64,000 bases of DNA from Myxococcales bacterium (GCA_016794505.1 JAEUJZ010000049.1:312136-376135), one strand, 5' to 3'. Shown: positions 8,873 to 18,584, counted from the first letter of the stretch. Numbers and translations: made by a program. Notes: generated by a model not told the origin, from the letters alone.

Positions 8873-10516
8873 TTACAGCTTGGGGCCGCTGGCCGTGCCG
8901 CTGAGCACGGTGGATCCCGATACGCCGCCGGCAAGCCCGCTGACCTGCCCACCTTGCACGCGCTGCGCTTGCAGGCTACCGCTTGAGTCGTCGAGCTGCA
9001 GCTGCATCGACAAGGACAGGTCGTATCCCGGTGGGCGGTTGCTGAGTGCCTGCGTCAAGCGCGTCGAGCCGCTGTCGCGTCCAGCGACGCAGGCGGCGAC
9101 GAGCTTACCGACGCAGGGCGGCGCAAGCTGCGAGCAGATCGCCGACTCGATGGCGGCACAGCCGGTCATCGCGCTGGCGCTGGCCGTGTCAACTGCCGAC
9201 GAGAACAGCTGAGCCGGAGACTGCAAGATGCCACGAGGCGCAAGCACCAAGTCGACGATGGCTCGCTGCCAATAGCCGGGCAGACCCAGCATAAGGACGT
9301 GGGATGGCACGGTCAGACGGGCCCCGCTCTGCTGGATCGACAGATCGCTTGCGCTGATGACGGGCAAGCTGCTCAAGCTGTACTGCGTGCTGCTGCCGCC
9401 GAGGCTGAAGCGAAGCGTGCGCAGCGTGTGGCGCGCTTGAAACTGGCCCTGACTGCCGGACGTGATGTCTAGCTGCGTGCCGAGGCTGCTGCGACTGCGC
9501 ACGGCGCTGAGATCGCTGGCCACGCTCTGCAGCAGCGTGCCCGCTGTCGTGCTGACCAGGATCATCTGCAGTCGCTCGTCGAGCGAGGCCGAGCCGGCGC
9601 GACAGCCTGCCATGTCAAGCGGCGCCCGCAAGGCCAGCACGCGAGCGGCCAGAGCTCCGTCGAGCAGCGCCAGGGCTTCGAGCAGCCCGTCGAGAAGCAG
9701 CTGCCCTTGGCCACTGCTGCAGGCGATTGATACGTACGAATCCGGGGTTGGTGGGCGAGTCGTCAGATCCAGCGTCAGGTCAAAGCTGCCGAGTGGGCTG
9801 GGCATGGCAGCCGCGAGCGGCACTGAAACCAAGGGGCGCAGCCCGGTGCGCAGCAGCGACTCGGGAATGTCGATGCAGCCATAGGCGATCAGGCGTCCCT
9901 GCGAGTCTTCGGCGCGAGCGTAGACGCTGTACGGCATCAGAACGAGCACCGGAAACGGCAGCGTGGCGCGGCGCTCGCTGGCTTGGTTGATGCGGGCTGC
10001 AGGCAGAGGCTGTGGCGTCGCTGGCAGCTTGGGGCAGCCGGAATCGAGCACCAGACCAGCGCGCACCAAGACGGCCGCTTCAAACGGCGTCGCATCGACC
10101 AGGACATCCAAGCTGCCAAAGTCGAAGCGAGACACCGCGACGTCGACGATCAGGCTGGGAGCGGACGGAGCATCGATGACAACGTGAAAGGCCCCCTCGG
10201 ATGCACCGGCCGTCAGAAGCACGCTGGCGTCGCCGCGGTCGTTGGTGATCAGGCGATCGGCGGACAGCGTGGCTCCGGTGTCGTCGCGATCGAGGTGGAC
10301 GGTCAAGGTTGCGCCAGGGACTGCCTCACCAGCCCGCCGGTATCGAAACGACAGCGTCGCCCGCTCGGCATAGTGCAGGCCCAGCGGGGCGCGAGACAGC
10401 AGGGTCAGCGTCGTAATGGGCTGTGCGTCACCCTCGTCATCGACGCTGCCACAGGCGACGAACGCCGCGGTGAGCAACAGCAGGCATGACGCCCAAGAAA
10501 CACGACGCAGCGCCAT
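8873..10516 (-). CDS. Large putative lipoprotein with Ig-like N-terminal domain
   Basis: This 547-residue protein has an N-terminal signal ending in a lipobox (LLLLTAAFVACGS, Cys near 22), so it is probably lipid-anchored. Residues of about 35-130 look like a bacterial Ig-like beta fold (TLTLLSRAPLGLHYAE..., GATLTVHLD, then a GDASVLLTAG-type strand). The rest is beta-rich and ends in a Gly/Ser-rich segment. No catalytic motif was recognised. A good Shine-Dalgarno (AAAGGAG, 7-base spacing) supports the ATG. It follows the POT transporter gene by 12 bases and may share its transcript. Confidence 0.8.
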   Translation of the reverse strand: MALRRVSWASCLLLLTAAFVACGSVDDEGDAQPITTLTLLSRAPLGLHYAERATLSFRYRRAGEAVPGATLTVHLDRDDTGATLSADRLITNDRGDASVLLTAGASEGAFHVVIDAPSAPSLIVDVAVSRFDFGSLDVLVDATPFEAAVLVRAGLVLDSGCPKLPATPQPLPAARINQASERRATLPFPVLVLMPYSVYARAEDSQGRLIAYGCIDIPESLLRTGLRPLVSVPLAAAMPSPLGSFDLTLDLTTRPPTPDSYVSIACSSGQGQLLLDGLLEALALLDGALAARVLALRAPLDMAGCRAGSASLDERLQMILVSTTAGTLLQSVASDLSAVRSRSSLGTQLDITSGSQGQFQARHTLRTLRFSLGGSSTQYSLSSLPVISASDLSIQQSGARLTVPSHVLMLGLPGYWQRAIVDLVLAPRGILQSPAQLFSSAVDTASASAMTGCAAIESAICSQLAPPCVGKLVAACVAGRDSGSTRLTQALSNRPPGYDLSLSMQLQLDDSSGSLQAQRVQGGQVSGLAGGVSGSTVLSGTASGPKL

Positions 10517-10528
10517 GGCTGGACTCCT

Positions 10529-11890
10529 TTATTCCTCTTCGGCGGGCAGCACGCGCCGCAGCCAGCCAAGCTGCAGCGCCAGAACCCCGCCCGCCACGGC
10601 CAGCACCAAGGCCAGGCCGCCAAAGAAGCGGCTGTGGCTCCACTGCGACCACAGCGGGCCAATCTGGCCGGTGAGCCGGTTGCCCCCGGTGGTTGCCAGA
10701 TACCAGACACCCATCAAAAGACCGATCCAGCGCGGCGGCGACAGCTTGCTGACCAGCGACAAGCCGACGGGCGACAGCAAAAGCTCGGCCACCGTTAGGA
10801 CGAAATAGAAGGCCACCAGCCACAAGGCATGCACTCGCCCCGCTGGATCGATCGCTGCGATGCCGGCGAGCAAGGCAAACGCCAAGGCCGCGCAGAACAG
10901 TCCGGCCGTCACTTTGTCCGCCGATGTGATGGTCAGGCCCAAGCGACGCAAGCGGCGGACCGTCCAGGAAAGCGGCAGCGTCAGAAGCAACACAAAGAAG
11001 CCACCGAGCGACGCGAAGGCTCCAGGAGGGATCTCGTTGATATCGAAAAACGAGCCGGGCAAGAGGCGCTGGACGTTGTCGCGAGCAAACAGAGTGACCG
11101 AGCTTCCCGTCTGGTAGTAGGCCATCCAGAACGGCACGGCCATCACGCAGAACAGCAGCAGGGCTCCGACTTTTTCGCGGGCACTGGCGCGCGACTCGGC
11201 GGTCGGCGCGGTCTCGGGAGCTTGCTGATGCAGCGACCCAAACACCGGCAGGTGGGTCATCCACGCCGACAAAATGAACACAGCCAGCCCCAAGGCACCG
11301 GCTGCAGTCATGAACGATGGACCCCAGCCAAAGCGATAGCGCAGCGCCTCGCCAGCGATGGGTGCGATCATGGCGCCGATGTTGACGGCGACGTAAAACA
11401 TGCCGAAGGCTTCGTCTCGTCGACTGTCACCGGGCTCGTACAGGCCGCCAACCAGCGTCGAGATGTTCGGCTTGAACAGGCCATTGCCGATGGTCAAGAA
11501 GAAGACGGCGCCGATCAGCGCGGACTCGGTACCAAAGGACAACAGGGTGTAGCCGGCGCCCAGGATGATTGCGCCCAAAAGGACCCAGGTCCGCCGTTCG
11601 AGCCAGCGCCCGCCCAGCCAGCCACCGATAAGCGGCGTGAAGTACACCGCCGACAGATACCAGCCATACCAGTTGAATGCGCGGTCCTGCGAGAAGCCAT
11701 AGTGTTCATTGAGGTACAGCGTGAACAGCGCGAGCAGCAGGTAACAGCCGAAGCGCTCGCAGGCCTCGGCGGCCGACAGCACATAGAGTCCAGGCGGATG
11801 CACGCGGCTCTTCGCTTTTTTGGGAGCCTCTGGGTCTGCCGGCGGAGACGCCGATGCAATAGGTCGGGCGATGGGGTGGGCCGCGCTCAC
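10529..11890 (-). CDS. POT-family proton-dependent oligopeptide transporter
   Basis: This 453-residue polytopic membrane protein of the PTR2/POT branch of the major facilitator superfamily imports di- and tripeptides with protons. Signatures are E-A-C-E-R-F-G-C-Y near the start (POT ExxERFxYY motif with Phe-Gly-Cys), GGWLGGRWLERR, FFLTIGNGLFKPNIS and E-A-F-G-M-F-Y-V-A-V-N-I-G. About 12 or more hydrophobic helices are visible. It starts at GTG with a strong Shine-Dalgarno (GGGAGG), 11 bases after metG. The conserved Lys in the later helices could not be checked by alignment. Confidence 0.9.
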   Translation of the reverse strand: MSAAHPIARPIASASPPADPEAPKKAKSRVHPPGLYVLSAAEACERFGCYLLLALFTLYLNEHYGFSQDRAFNWYGWYLSAVYFTPLIGGWLGGRWLERRTWVLLGAIILGAGYTLLSFGTESALIGAVFFLTIGNGLFKPNISTLVGGLYEPGDSRRDEAFGMFYVAVNIGAMIAPIAGEALRYRFGWGPSFMTAAGALGLAVFILSAWMTHLPVFGSLHQQAPETAPTAESRASAREKVGALLLFCVMAVPFWMAYYQTGSSVTLFARDNVQRLLPGSFFDINEIPPGAFASLGGFFVLLLTLPLSWTVRRLRRLGLTITSADKVTAGLFCAALAFALLAGIAAIDPAGRVHALWLVAFYFVLTVAELLLSPVGLSLVSKLSPPRWIGLLMGVWYLATTGGNRLTGQIGPLWSQWSHSRFFGGLALVLAVAGGVLALQLGWLRRVLPAEEE

Positions 11891-11901
11891 GTGCTACCTC
11901 C

Positions 11902-13944
11902 CTACCGGATGGCCGAGCCGACGGCGACGTCGCGATCCGGCGCTAGCAAGCCAACGATGGCTTCTTGTCCGATGGCCAATATCATCCCCTGCGACAGGAT
12001 ACCGCCGATCTTGGCCGGCTTGAGGTTGGCGACGATGATCACGCGCTTGCCCACGAGCTCTTCGGGCGTAGTGAACTGCGCCAGGCCGGCAACCACGTGG
12101 CGATGCCCCAGTGGACCGACATCCAGCTCGACTTTGAGCAGCTTGTCTTTTTTGGGCACGCGCTCGCACGACACGACGCACGCCACGCGCAGATCGAGCT
12201 TCTTGAACTCGTCAAAGCTCACCTCGGGTATGGGGCCATCCGCCGCTGATGAGGGCGCCGGGGCTGCTGCTGGGCTGGCCGCAGCGGCTGCAGGTTGTGT
12301 GGCAGGCACAGGGGACGCCGCGGCGCGGGCTTTTTCTTCGGCGGCTCGACGGGCGGCACGCCATGTTTCCAAGAGCTCTTTTTGGCGATCGGGATCGATG
12401 CGCGGAAACAGCGTCGCGCCTTTGGCCACGGCCAGTCCGTCGGGAAAGTCGCCCCAAGTCTGCGGCCAGCCGCCTTGCTGCGCGTTGGGCAAGCCGAGCT
12501 GACGACGAAGCTCGACGGCGCGCTCGGGCATAAAGGGCTCAAGCATCAGACCCAGCCAGCGCAGAAGCTCCAGCACGTTGTACAGGATGAAGGCTGCTCC
12601 GTCGGGATCGGTCTTGACGCGGGTAAACGGCGCCTGTTGTTCCAGGTAGGTATTGCCTTCGCGAACCAGCGCGAACAAGGCTTCTAGCGCCCGCTGTGGC
12701 TGCGGCTCGGCCATCGCCGCTTCGACTTCGCTGCGTCGACGCAGCGCCTGTTCGGCCAAGCGCTGGCCGCGCGTTTCATCGCTGGCTGTGGCGGGCCAGC
12801 GTCGGGATTTTCCAGCGGAAAACTTTTCGACCATAGCCAGCGTGCGGTTGAGCAGGTTGCCCAGGTCATTGGCCAGCTCGCTGTTGTAGCGATTGAGCAG
12901 CGCGTCGTACGAAAAGTCACCGTCTTCGCCCAGCGGAATCTCGCGCAGCACGAAGTAGCGCACGGCATCGACGCCGATGTCCGCCCCCAGCTTGCGCGGA
13001 TCGACAACGTTGCCCAGTGACTTGCTCATCTTTTCGCCGTCGACGGTCCACCAGCCATGGGCCAGGATCTTGCGCGGGATGGGGATGCCCGCTGCCATCA
13101 ACAGCGCCGGCCAGTACACGGCGTGGAAGCGGATGATCTCTTTGCCCATCAGGTGAATGGCGCGCGGCCGATCGGCGGTGCCCCAGAACGCCCGCGTGCG
13201 CTCGTGCGCCTGCAGCGCCGAGTAATAGTTGCTGAGCGCGTCGATCCACACGTACACGACGTGTTTTTCCGCCCCCGGAACCGGCACGCCCCAGCGGAAC
13301 GACGTGCGCGACACCGACAGATCTTTTAGGCCGCTCTCGACGAAGCTCTTGACCTCGTTCATGCGACGCTTGGGCTCGATGAAGTCGGGCTGCCGACTGT
13401 ACAGATCAAGCAGCGGCTGCTGGTACTTGGACAGGCGGAAAAAGTACGACTCTTCGCGCACAAGCTCGACGGGGCGCTTGTGATCCGGGCACAGGTTGCC
13501 GGGCAGCAGATCCTTTTCAAGATAGAAGCCCTCGCACGCGACGCAGTACAGGCCTTCGTAGTGGCCCAGGTAGATCTCGTCGCGCTCGATGAGGCGCTTC
13601 CAGATGTCCTGCACCACCTGTTCGTGTCGCGGCTCGGTGGTGCGGATGAAGTCGTCATACTGGATGTTGAGGTCGCGCCAAGCACTGCGATATTCGTCGG
13701 CGATGCGGTCGACCCAAGCCTGCGGCTGCAAGCCCGAAGCCGAAGCAGCGCGCTCGATCTTTTCACCGTGCTCGTCGGTGCCGGTGAGGAAAAAGACCTG
13801 CCCGGCCCCCCGCCGCAGCCGCTCATAGCGACAGATGGCATCGCCGACGATGGTCGTATACGCGTGCCCAATGTGCGGCACGTCCGATGCGTAATAAATG
13901 GGCGTGGTCAGGTAGTAAAGCGAGTCCGTGTCTGCATCCGACAT
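11902..13944 (-). CDS. metG: Methionyl-tRNA synthetase
   Basis: This class I aminoacyl-tRNA synthetase (680 residues from the ATG) charges tRNA-Met. The HIGH motif reads PHIGHAYT and the KMSKS loop reads GEKMSKSLG. Between them is a single-knuckle insertion with C-V-A-C-E and an NLCPDHKR segment for zinc. The C-terminal part carries a tRNA-binding OB-fold domain (F-D-E-F-K-K-L-D-L-R-V-A onward), joined by an Ala/Pro-rich linker. GTG at 13953 is an alternative start three codons upstream. The gene leads a minus-strand run with the POT transporter and the large lipoprotein. Confidence 0.96.
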   Translation of the reverse strand: MSDADTDSLYYLTTPIYYASDVPHIGHAYTTIVGDAICRYERLRRGAGQVFFLTGTDEHGEKIERAASASGLQPQAWVDRIADEYRSAWRDLNIQYDDFIRTTEPRHEQVVQDIWKRLIERDEIYLGHYEGLYCVACEGFYLEKDLLPGNLCPDHKRPVELVREESYFFRLSKYQQPLLDLYSRQPDFIEPKRRMNEVKSFVESGLKDLSVSRTSFRWGVPVPGAEKHVVYVWIDALSNYYSALQAHERTRAFWGTADRPRAIHLMGKEIIRFHAVYWPALLMAAGIPIPRKILAHGWWTVDGEKMSKSLGNVVDPRKLGADIGVDAVRYFVLREIPLGEDGDFSYDALLNRYNSELANDLGNLLNRTLAMVEKFSAGKSRRWPATASDETRGQRLAEQALRRRSEVEAAMAEPQPQRALEALFALVREGNTYLEQQAPFTRVKTDPDGAAFILYNVLELLRWLGLMLEPFMPERAVELRRQLGLPNAQQGGWPQTWGDFPDGLAVAKGATLFPRIDPDRQKELLETWRAARRAAEEKARAAASPVPATQPAAAAASPAAAPAPSSAADGPIPEVSFDEFKKLDLRVACVVSCERVPKKDKLLKVELDVGPLGHRHVVAGLAQFTTPEELVGKRVIIVANLKPAKIGGILSQGMILAIGQEAIVGLLAPDRDVAVGSAIR

Positions 13945-14073
13945 CGGCCGCACGATATACAGCCCGCTCGGTCGCCGTCAACGGCACCGCTGAACTGGAA
14001 CGCTCGCTGCGTACGTCCCGCTGCCGTGTGTACGGCGGAGCGCAGCGTGCATCCGCGTCCTGTGCGCTTCCCG

Positions 14074-14100
14074 CGTATCATCGAACGATACGAAAAGGAG
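14074..14100 (+). promoter_or_regulatory. Inverted repeat next to a strong ribosome-binding site
   Basis: The bases CGTATC (14074-14079) and GATACG (14087-14092) form an inverted repeat with a 7-base loop. It ends just before the AAAAGGAG ribosome-binding site of the gene starting at 14107. It could be an operator or an RNA stem that tunes translation. This is seen in the sequence only; no factor is identified. Confidence 0.35.
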
Positions 14101-14106
14101 ATCCGC

Positions 14107-14850
14107 ATGTGCTGCTTTAGCCGCCCCGTGACGTCGGTGTCCTCAACCAAGATCTTTGCCCGCGATGCCGGCGAGGGACGGCAGTTCTTGGTGTACAGCA
14201 TGAACTATCAAGCCGCGGAAGACCTGGCCATGGTGCTGCCGCTTCCCGTCGCTGTTCCCGCAAAAGAAGACGCCGTGCGTTTCGTCGATCTGCACGGCTA
14301 TGCTGACTTTTTTTCGGATCTGCACGCCGGGTTTCCGCAGCCGCGCGCCAGTCGAGGCATTGGTTTTCTGAGTCGCTCGGCGTCTGCTCCTGCGCCGCTT
14401 GCCGTGGTGCAAGTAGGCAGCTTTGAAGCGTCCTTTGTGCCGCGGATGCAGGACTTTGCGCGGCTGGATGCGCGCTTCCGTCTGCCCGATGCGATGTGGA
14501 GCAAGCTGCCTGCGTACCAGCGCTTTGGCTTTGCGGTGTTCAAGCTCAAGAAGTCTGCAACGTCGGTGCATCCGATGGCGTTTTCGTTTCCGCGCGCCGA
14601 TGGCAGCAAGCTGTTTTTCCCGACGGTGCATATCCACGACGGCGAGATTCACGACCGCGCGCACTTTGACCATGCGCTGTACTGCCAGGTTGGCAGCGAG
14701 CATCACCGCGTATCGGAATGGAAAGAGTCCACGCAGCCTGCCAAGTCGTTCATGCGGATGGCCGAGAGCAAGAACCTGATCGACGGTGCTGCGCACTGCT
14801 ATCTGCGCGAGCTTGTCGGAACGCGCAAGAACGAAGACATCTATGTGTAG
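14107..14850 (+). CDS. Conserved hypothetical protein
   Basis: This 247-residue protein begins MCCFSRPVTSVSSTKIFAR and has no signal peptide or membrane helix. The start is firm because AAAAGGAG lies 6 bases before the ATG at 14107. Features are VYSMNYQAAEDLAMVLPLPV near residues 30-50, FFSDL, a YQRFGFAVFKLK segment, MAFSFPR, and HIHDGEIHD with several His/Asp that could bind metal. I do not recognise a named family. It is transcribed away from metG and its stop overlaps the end of the convergent deacetylase gene by 10 bases. Confidence 0.82.
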   Translation: MCCFSRPVTSVSSTKIFARDAGEGRQFLVYSMNYQAAEDLAMVLPLPVAVPAKEDAVRFVDLHGYADFFSDLHAGFPQPRASRGIGFLSRSASAPAPLAVVQVGSFEASFVPRMQDFARLDARFRLPDAMWSKLPAYQRFGFAVFKLKKSATSVHPMAFSFPRADGSKLFFPTVHIHDGEIHDRAHFDHALYCQVGSEHHRVSEWKESTQPAKSFMRMAESKNLIDGAAHCYLRELVGTRKNEDIYV

Positions 14851-15794
14851 CGCTGCGCGATCTCGCGAAGTGGCAGCACCGTTCGCTGTCGCAGCAGGCT
14901 GCTGAGTAGCTCGTCGAGCGTGGCGCGGCGCTGCGCAAGCGGTGTGCGCAAGTCCGGCTGCCGCGAGCGCAGGGGATCGGGCACGTTGTCTTCATCGGCG
15001 CCCAAGAGATCCATGCCGTGCAGCTCAAAGTTGAAAAACGGCTGCCGCTGCATGCCCAGAAGGATCAGCGAGCGCATCGCTCCCGAGATCAGCGGCGTCG
15101 GTAAGAGCAGGCTGGTGCCGATGGCCGGCAAGCGCAAGATCGGCGTGACTGCGATCGGGATCTCGACAAGCGGACTGTTTCCGCGACGAGCCGGCGCGTG
15201 GCTGTTCGGGCGATAGGGCTGTGTCGGGGCAGGCAGCGCGCGAGGCGAGCCCAAGATCGCGCCCGAGGCCTGGCGCAAGAGCTTCATCTTGGCGAGGATG
15301 GCGGCCTTGGCCAGGTAGTACGGCGGGCAGGGAAAGATCGACGAGTCGTAGCGATAGCCAAAGGCTTCCAGCACATCGACGAGCGGGCCGCTGACCTCGT
15401 ATCCAGGGCCGCGAAATCCGACGGGGGAGGCTCCAGATAGGTCATGCAGAGCGTGGTGGCAGTCGCCGACCTCGCGCTCGATGCGATGGCGCGGCAAGCG
15501 CGCTAGGTCGTATGGATGATTGTGCGAGTGATTGCCCAGCTCGTGCCCTGCGGCCACCGCGCGCTTGAGCAGGGCACGATTCTCTGCATCGTCGAGATCC
15601 TGGCCGACGACAAAGAACGTGGCGCGGATTCCGTGGCGCGAAAAGACATCCAAGAAGCGGGGCAGGGCGCGGCGCAGGATCACATGCTGCAGCTGCGTGT
15701 CGACGGCGGGAAGCGCGTGGATTTCGTGATAGCAGCGCAGCGGATCTAGGTCGACCGAGATGCTGGCCAGCGAAGAAGGCGCAGAGTGAGACAT
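14841..15794 (-). CDS. Polysaccharide deacetylase family protein (NodB-like)
   Basis: This 317-residue carbohydrate esterase 4 type protein should remove acyl groups from N-acetylated sugars. The first metal motif reads SVDLDP rather than the usual TFDDGP, keeping two Asp. The second motif GNHSHNH supplies the two zinc His, and R-G-P-G-Y is motif 3. FFVVGQDL is the usual strand after motif 1. No signal peptide is seen, so it may act on cytoplasmic or lipid-linked glycans, as in the PuuE/DUF3473-like subgroup. Its 3' end overlaps the convergent gene by 10 bases. Confidence 0.87.
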   Translation of the reverse strand: MSHSAPSSLASISVDLDPLRCYHEIHALPAVDTQLQHVILRRALPRFLDVFSRHGIRATFFVVGQDLDDAENRALLKRAVAAGHELGNHSHNHPYDLARLPRHRIEREVGDCHHALHDLSGASPVGFRGPGYEVSGPLVDVLEAFGYRYDSSIFPCPPYYLAKAAILAKMKLLRQASGAILGSPRALPAPTQPYRPNSHAPARRGNSPLVEIPIAVTPILRLPAIGTSLLLPTPLISGAMRSLILLGMQRQPFFNFELHGMDLLGADEDNVPDPLRSRQPDLRTPLAQRRATLDELLSSLLRQRTVLPLREIAQRYT

Positions 15795-15885
15795 GCGTGG
15801 GGCCTATTGTCTGCGAACTTGCTGCGGCGCGTCGGCAAAATCACCGTCCGCAGGGCCTTGCAGCTGTCTGTTCCGTCGGCGCTCC

Positions 15886-16098
15886 TTACGATGAGCTTCC
15901 CGGCGGCGACGGGCTTTTGCGTCGAGCCTGAAGGCGCAGAATCAAACCGACGATTGGTGTGAGCAGGGTCAGAAACGACAGCCCAAACAGCAGGAAGGTA
16001 ACGTCGACACCGAGCGAGCTGGAGTTGGGGTTGTAGCCCCACTTCACCGCGAGGATACGACCGCGTCGACGACGGCGCAGAAGCGGAAAGTCTGGCAT
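15886..16098 (-). CDS. Small membrane protein
   Basis: This 70-residue protein has a basic N-terminus (LRRRRRGRI), a W-G-Y-N-P-N-S-S segment, and one strongly hydrophobic stretch (about 34-57, VTFLLFGLSFLTLLTPIVGLI) followed by Arg/Lys. The charge pattern suggests one helix or a helical hairpin in the inner membrane. It is downstream of the dctP-like gene on the same strand (47-base gap). It is far too short to be a normal DctQ. The function is unknown. Confidence 0.6.
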   Translation of the reverse strand: MPDFPLLRRRRRGRILAVKWGYNPNSSSLGVDVTFLLFGLSFLTLLTPIVGLILRLQARRKSPSPPGSSS

Positions 16099-16145
16099 GG
16101 TCCGCTAGTCCTTGCTGCCTGGGCTTCTTTGGCAGCCAGAGCGAG

Positions 16146-17189
16146 CTAGCGCTTGCCCGCTCGGTATTCCTTCACGATCTGGATGACCTCGTCGAAGCTT
16201 GACTCGGGGACCACGCGACCGCGGATTACACTGCGCACGCTGTCGACGGCCTTTTGCCACTCTGCGGGGTCGGAGACGGTGATTTCTTGCAGACCGTCCC
16301 TCTTCATCGTCGCGATGGCTTCGGCGTTGAAGCGGCGGGCTTCCTGCGTGCTCTTCAGCCCAAGCTCGGCAAAGACCTCTTTCATCTTGGCCTGCACGTT
16401 GGGCGGAATCTGATCCCAGATGCGCTTGTCGATGATCGTCGCGCCGGTCAGCGATGAGTACGGCACGTTCATCATGTACTTCGCATCTTTGTGGGCTTGC
16501 AGGGCCAAGACCAAACCGGGCGTGTACAGGATGGTATCGATCATCCCCGTCTTCAGCGACGGCACCATGTCGTTCGAGCTCAAGACCACGGGCTTGAAGC
16601 CCCCGGCTTTCCAAGCATCCCTGCTGGCCAAGTCGCCATCCCAACAAAACATCTTGGCTTGCCGGGCATCCGCGATGGTCGGCCGCGGCTTGGTCGAAAA
16701 GAAATACGTCGATCCAATGTCGCTCCACGACAGCACGACGACGGGGAACGGCTTTTGGTTGACCTCGGTCTGCTTTGGGTTCGCGAGGATCTCTTCCAGC
16801 TTGGGGGCGTACTTTTTCAGCAGATAGTCGCGCTCTTCGTTGTTCTTCACCAAGAGCGGGATGTCGAGAGCTTGCGGTTCGGGCGCGATGTCATGCAGGC
16901 CGACCGAGCTGATGGCTGCCGCATGAAGCTGACCGATGCGCATCTTCTTGACGTTGTCCCCCTCGTCGCCCATGGTGCCGCCGTAGAAGATCTTGAACTG
17001 CACCTTGTCGCCTGAGAACTCGCGGATGCGCTGCGAGGCTTCGACGAGCAGCTTGTGCCAGGTCGAGTCCTTCGGGGCCTTGGTGGCGAGCTTGATGATG
17101 ATCGGCCCATTTTGAGCCGAGGCAAGCGAGGGCGTGGCAACCAGAGCTGCCGAGGCTAGACAAAGGGAGAGGAGAGACCTTCGGTTCAT
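16146..17189 (-). CDS. dctP: TRAP transporter substrate-binding protein (DctP family)
   Basis: This 347-residue periplasmic binding protein captures a ligand, often a carboxylate, for a TRAP transporter. The signal peptide ends near S-L-A-S-A-Q. I-K-L-A-T, W-H-K-L, F-Y-G-G-T-M-G-D-E and the long C-terminal helices (R-R-F-N-A-E-A-I-A-T-M) fit the family. I chose the ATG at 17189 because AAGGAA sits at good spacing; a TTG 7 codons upstream is less likely. The membrane partners DctQ and DctM are not in the window. The upstream gene encodes a TatT-like lipoprotein, a known partner type for such binding proteins. Confidence 0.92.
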   Translation of the reverse strand: MNRRSLLSLCLASAALVATPSLASAQNGPIIIKLATKAPKDSTWHKLLVEASQRIREFSGDKVQFKIFYGGTMGDEGDNVKKMRIGQLHAAAISSVGLHDIAPEPQALDIPLLVKNNEERDYLLKKYAPKLEEILANPKQTEVNQKPFPVVVLSWSDIGSTYFFSTKPRPTIADARQAKMFCWDGDLASRDAWKAGGFKPVVLSSNDMVPSLKTGMIDTILYTPGLVLALQAHKDAKYMMNVPYSSLTGATIIDKRIWDQIPPNVQAKMKEVFAELGLKSTQEARRFNAEAIATMKRDGLQEITVSDPAEWQKAVDSVRSVIRGRVVPESSFDEVIQIVKEYRAGKR

Positions 17190-17397
17190 CGGATTTTCCT
17201 TCTGCGGCAACTGAAAGCTGATGCGAGAGTTCTTTGCATTAGAGCAAATCTCGCGACCGCATGGCTACGACGTCTGTGGAGATGATTTCATTTTACGGAC
17301 GCGCAACGACCCGCGTGCGGTCGCGATGCTTGTGTGTGATACGCAGGCGGTTCAGCTTCGGTTCCAACGGGCTACGCGAAGGGCACACGCGGCGAGC

Positions 17398-18378
17398 TTA
17401 CTCGGCGAAGAGATCGCTGAGCTTGCTGAGCAGCCAGCGGGCACGCTCACGCGCGATGATGTTGGCTAGGCGCACGCGCTTCCAATCGGGATCGTCGCGA
17501 TAGACATCGGTGTCGACGACTTTCTGCAGCAGGGCGGCGAATTCCGCTTTCTTCTGCTGCTGCACCAGCACGCCTTCGGCATACGACAGAATCGAGCCGA
17601 GTTTGCGGCCTTTGCACAGCGCCTGCGCGCGGTCCACGTGTTCTTTCGCACGCGCCGGTCCGCCGCCTTCGCGCTCGCTACGCGATGCGTCAAACGTGAC
17701 ATAGAACTCGTGCAGAGCGCCTTCGTCCCAGTCCGGGTCCAAAGCAAATGCCCGCGCGATGATCTGTTCGACCGTTGGCAGCTCGGCGATGAGCTGCGGA
17801 ACGTCCTTGCCGGTGCTGATGGCTAGGGCCCAGCTCGCAGCGCACCAGTACAGATAGGGCACATCCTCGACGGTCATCTGGGCCAATGTCGTCGCCCAGG
17901 CCGCACGATCCGTGCTGCGCAGCGAGGCCCGCGTGCCAGGATGCGCGATCTCAAGTCCCGCCAGTGCATAGTCGCGACCGCGCAGATACAGCCGTCTCGC
18001 CCGCAGGTACTGCACCTGGGCTTGGTTGATGTTCTTGTCGGCCAAGCGATCCGCGTCTTCGTTGACGAAGGCATACGCGTACTGCGTGAAGCCCGAGGCC
18101 AGCGCCAAGCGAACCGGGCGATGATCAGGCAGCGACTCGGCTAGCTGTTCCATGGTCTTTAGGCCAAAGGGCGCCGCGGAACGCACCAGCTCAGGATCGT
18201 CATCGCTGGCCAGTCCACCGCCGGGCCCCGACAGCGCATCGGCGGCACCACGCAGCGCATATTGCTTGATGGAACAGCCAGCGCCCGCAACAAACAGCAG
18301 GCCTAAGATGGGCAGGTACGCGAAAAATCCCCGTCGAAAACGGGGCACTGCGGGGAGTCGTGGGCAGCGAGTGTTCAT
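17398..18378 (-). CDS. TRAP transporter TatT-like lipoprotein
   Basis: This protein of about 326 residues is rich in alpha-helical TPR-like repeats, with a signal peptide and lipobox (LLFVAGAGCSI). It resembles the TatT family known from Treponema, a lipoprotein that forms a complex with the TRAP binding protein TatP. Family-like marks are the S-I-K-Q-Y-A-L-R-G-A-A-D-A-L start after the Cys, E-D-V-P-Y-L-Y-W and the A-L-H-E-F-Y segment. The start could be ATG 18378 or 18387. It is upstream of dctP on the same strand with a 208-base gap, so the two may have separate promoters. Confidence 0.82.
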   Translation of the reverse strand: MNTRCPRLPAVPRFRRGFFAYLPILGLLFVAGAGCSIKQYALRGAADALSGPGGGLASDDDPELVRSAAPFGLKTMEQLAESLPDHRPVRLALASGFTQYAYAFVNEDADRLADKNINQAQVQYLRARRLYLRGRDYALAGLEIAHPGTRASLRSTDRAAWATTLAQMTVEDVPYLYWCAASWALAISTGKDVPQLIAELPTVEQIIARAFALDPDWDEGALHEFYVTFDASRSEREGGGPARAKEHVDRAQALCKGRKLGSILSYAEGVLVQQQKKAEFAALLQKVVDTDVYRDDPDWKRVRLANIIARERARWLLSKLSDLFAE

Positions 18379-18584
18379 GCGTTGCATCCAGGGCCGAAAG
18401 GGCAGTCCGCAAGACGACCTGCGGTGCCATGGTTCTATCGACAGAGCGGCGGTCGAAGGGGCAATCTGGCGGCACTCTATCACGGTTGCCCAGGCCATGG
18501 ACGCAATCGGCCGTCTCGTCCGCTCGCAAATGAGGAGTGGAAAATTGGTTCGTGCTCAGTTAGTGTCGCCAACACAAAGGAACT

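Noticed and set aside
10829..12502. Long open frame of 557 codons on the plus strand
   Set aside because: It is antisense to the POT transporter and metG, both of which have clear family motifs. Long antisense frames are common in GC-rich DNA.
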